Below, piece by piece: positions 3,560 through 5,109 of a DNA stretch of 5,109 nt. The stretch is from Rhodospirillaceae bacterium UBA6608 (GTDB taxonomy: Bacteria > Pseudomonadota > Alphaproteobacteria > Rhodospirillales_A > Casp-alpha2). Numbering within the stretch: the first letter of the stretch is position 1; the number at the start of each line of letters is the position of its first letter. The stretch spans positions 1 to 5,109 of the forward strand of contig DJHY01000012.1 of the NCBI GenBank assembly GCA_002433335.1, given 5' to 3'. The translations under genes and the position numbers were made by a program. A model generated the notes under the pieces. That model was given only the letters and a program-made list of their open reading frames with translations. It was not told where the DNA came from and searched no databases.

Positions 3560-5109
3560 ATGTTGAACGGTCGTACCTCCATTCGATTCCGAACCTTCCT
3601 TGGGTTCGCTTCCGTAATTGTGTTGTTGGTTGTGGCGTCCGGCGTGTCCGTGACGCGGTTCGAAGGCTTTGCCGAGACGGGCGAAGAGATCGTCCGCGAC
3701 GTCGGCGTCGTCGGCACGGCCAACGACTACGCATTCCGTCTGTTCGAGTTGTCCGAAGCCGTGCACCGGTTTCGCGATAGTAAGGCGGAGGCGGATATCG
3801 ACGGCATCGCCCTGGCCCGGGCGGGAACGGACGAAACCGCCGCCCGCGTGGCACAGGCCTTTGCCGGTAGTGGCCGCGATGAAGACCTTCAGGCCCTGCA
3901 GGAAGCGCAGGACAAATACGGCGCCCAACTGGATGACCTTATCCGCCGCATCAGTGGCGACAAGGAAGGGGCCGACGTGATTTTGCTGGCGGCGGAAAAA
4001 CTGCCGCCGTCGATCGCCACGCTGGTCGGGTTCCTGCAAGGTTTCGACCATCCCAAAGCGCCTGAGATGGCGACCGCCGTCGCGACCACGGCCAAGGACG
4101 CGATGCAGTCGGCATTGCGACTGGCCGTATCGCGCGATCTGGGCCAGGGGGAAGCTGCCGTTGCCGCGGTGTCGGCACTGGGCGACGCGATCACCGCCGT
4201 GCGAAAATTGTTGAAGGAGTTGAAGGTGCCGCGCCGTGATCAACGGGCGGCCAAGTTCGCCGGGCGCGATGTCGATACCCTGCGTCAGGGGGTATCCGCA
4301 TTTGTCGGCAGTGTCCAAGGCACGGCGGATTCCTGGAACTTGTTCAAGGCGACCTTGGGCGGGCTGCAGGACCGGATCGCCAACTTGCGCCGCGAGGCAA
4401 TCGCCCATCAGGCGGCTGGTTTGACCGGGATGACGGAACAGTCCCGCCATGCCGTCCGTGAAGGCGTCATGGTCGGTGGGGCCGGTGTCTTGATCGCCGC
4501 CCTGTTGGCCTGGATGCTGGGGCGCAGCATCGTCGGTCCGCTGAACCGCTTGCGGGATGAGGTCTCGGCGATGATCTCGCAGACCGGCTCGACCGCCCGT
4601 CCGTCCCGGGACGAGGTCGCGCAGTTGGCCGCGGCCTTCGACATCTTCAAGAAAGAGCATAAAGAAGCCGAACGCCTGCGCGGCGAACGCGATGTCGAAC
4701 AGCAGCGTCAGTCGCATCGCGCGGTGACCATTGCCGGCATGACATCGGAGTTCGACGATCAGGTCAAACAGGTGTTCGAATCTTTTGGGGCCTGCATCCG
4801 GCGCATGGGATCGACCGCCGCCAGCATGAATCAGAATGCCGAGCATACGACCCAGCGGGCGGTGAGCGTGTCATCCGCGACCGAGCGGGCGGCGACCGAC
4901 TTTCAGGCCGTGGCCGCCGCAGCGGAGCAGATGTCCATGTCCTTCGCCGAGATCGACCAGCAAATTCGCCTGTCGTCAGAAAAGGTCGAAGCGGCGGTCG
5001 CCGACAGCCGACAGGCAGGAGTGCGGATTACCGAACTTGCTCGCTCGGCGGACCGGATCGGCGATGTTGTCAGCTTGATCAACGACATCGCCGAGCAAAC
5101 CAATCTGCT
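3560..5109 (+). CDS. Methyl-accepting chemotaxis protein (C-terminus cut by window edge)
   Basis: The 516 visible residues form an inner-membrane chemoreceptor. A short basic N-terminus (MLNGRTSIRFRTF) leads into membrane segment 1 (about 12-31). A largely helical periplasmic region follows (about 32-300), then membrane segment 2 (about 302-320), a HAMP domain (about 321-370, with VGPLNRL and DEVAQLAAAFDIF), and the signalling helix (from about 395; VSSATERAATDF, VAAAAEQMSMSFAEI). It stops at INDIAEQTNL, just before the conserved hairpin tip that contacts CheA and CheW. The periplasmic length of about 270 residues suits a helical bimodular or similar all-helical sensor; I see no clear Cache or PAS motif, and the ligand is unknown. 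Start: ATG with GGGTGA (3551-3556) just upstream. No che genes are in view. The open frame continues to the right edge without a stop. Confidence 0.95.
   Translation, partial: MLNGRTSIRFRTFLGFASVIVLLVVASGVSVTRFEGFAETGEEIVRDVGVVGTANDYAFRLFELSEAVHRFRDSKAEADIDGIALARAGTDETAARVAQAFAGSGRDEDLQALQEAQDKYGAQLDDLIRRISGDKEGADVILLAAEKLPPSIATLVGFLQGFDHPKAPEMATAVATTAKDAMQSALRLAVSRDLGQGEAAVAAVSALGDAITAVRKLLKELKVPRRDQRAAKFAGRDVDTLRQGVSAFVGSVQGTADSWNLFKATLGGLQDRIANLRREAIAHQAAGLTGMTEQSRHAVREGVMVGGAGVLIAALLAWMLGRSIVGPLNRLRDEVSAMISQTGSTARPSRDEVAQLAAAFDIFKKEHKEAERLRGERDVEQQRQSHRAVTIAGMTSEFDDQVKQVFESFGACIRRMGSTAASMNQNAEHTTQRAVSVSSATERAATDFQAVAAAAEQMSMSFAEIDQQIRLSSEKVEAAVADSRQAGVRITELARSADRIGDVVSLINDIAEQTNL

Noticed and set aside
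3548..4846. Long minus-strand open frame (432 codons) opposite the chemoreceptor
   Set aside because: The plus strand encodes membrane segments, HAMP and signalling helices in one frame. The minus reading has no domain and ends within the promoter region of the receptor gene.

Overview
The window is a GC-rich bacterial stretch from an alphaproteobacterium. A Rhodospirillales-type organism is a reasonable guess from the style of its chemoreceptor and TPP enzyme, but no rRNA or marker gene is present to prove it. It holds five protein genes, two of them cut by the window edges. I see no mobile element, CRISPR array, tRNA or rRNA.

Left half, minus strand: a thiamine-pyrophosphate enzyme of the acetolactate-synthase-like superfamily fills 1-1471 and lacks its C-terminus at the left edge. 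Just upstream of it, in the same direction, is a 67-residue cysteine-rich zinc-ribbon protein (1529-1732). The two are probably co-transcribed. A perfect ATTGT-N2-ACAAT dyad of GntR-operator type sits 27 bases before the small gene.

Middle, plus strand: divergent from this pair is a dienelactone-hydrolase-family alpha/beta hydrolase (1902-2597) with an intact Cys-Asp-His triad. The 190-280 bases after it are the richest non-coding part of the window. They contain a 9-bp inverted repeat (2622-2657), a CRP/FNR-type dyad centred 41.5 bases before the start site predicted from a TATAAC -10 box, a second inverted repeat around that -10 box, and a strong intrinsic terminator (2733-2766). The terminator is enclosed by an outer 13-base pairing with one mismatch. 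The promoter and terminator together would make an RNA of about 60 nt, or an attenuated leader. Next is a hotdog-fold acyl-CoA thioesterase (2881-3321); a GTG at 2788 would give a longer form.

Right part, plus strand: after an intergenic region of 238 bases with several small dyads comes a methyl-accepting chemotaxis protein (3560 to the right edge). It has two membrane segments, a large helical periplasmic domain, a HAMP domain and the start of the signalling hairpin, and is cut just before the hairpin tip.

The genes do not form one obvious pathway. The TPP enzyme, hydrolase and thioesterase are all small-carboxylate or thioester enzymes whose substrates cannot be fixed from sequence alone. 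The most unusual part of the window is the control region at 2622-2779, not a coding gene.
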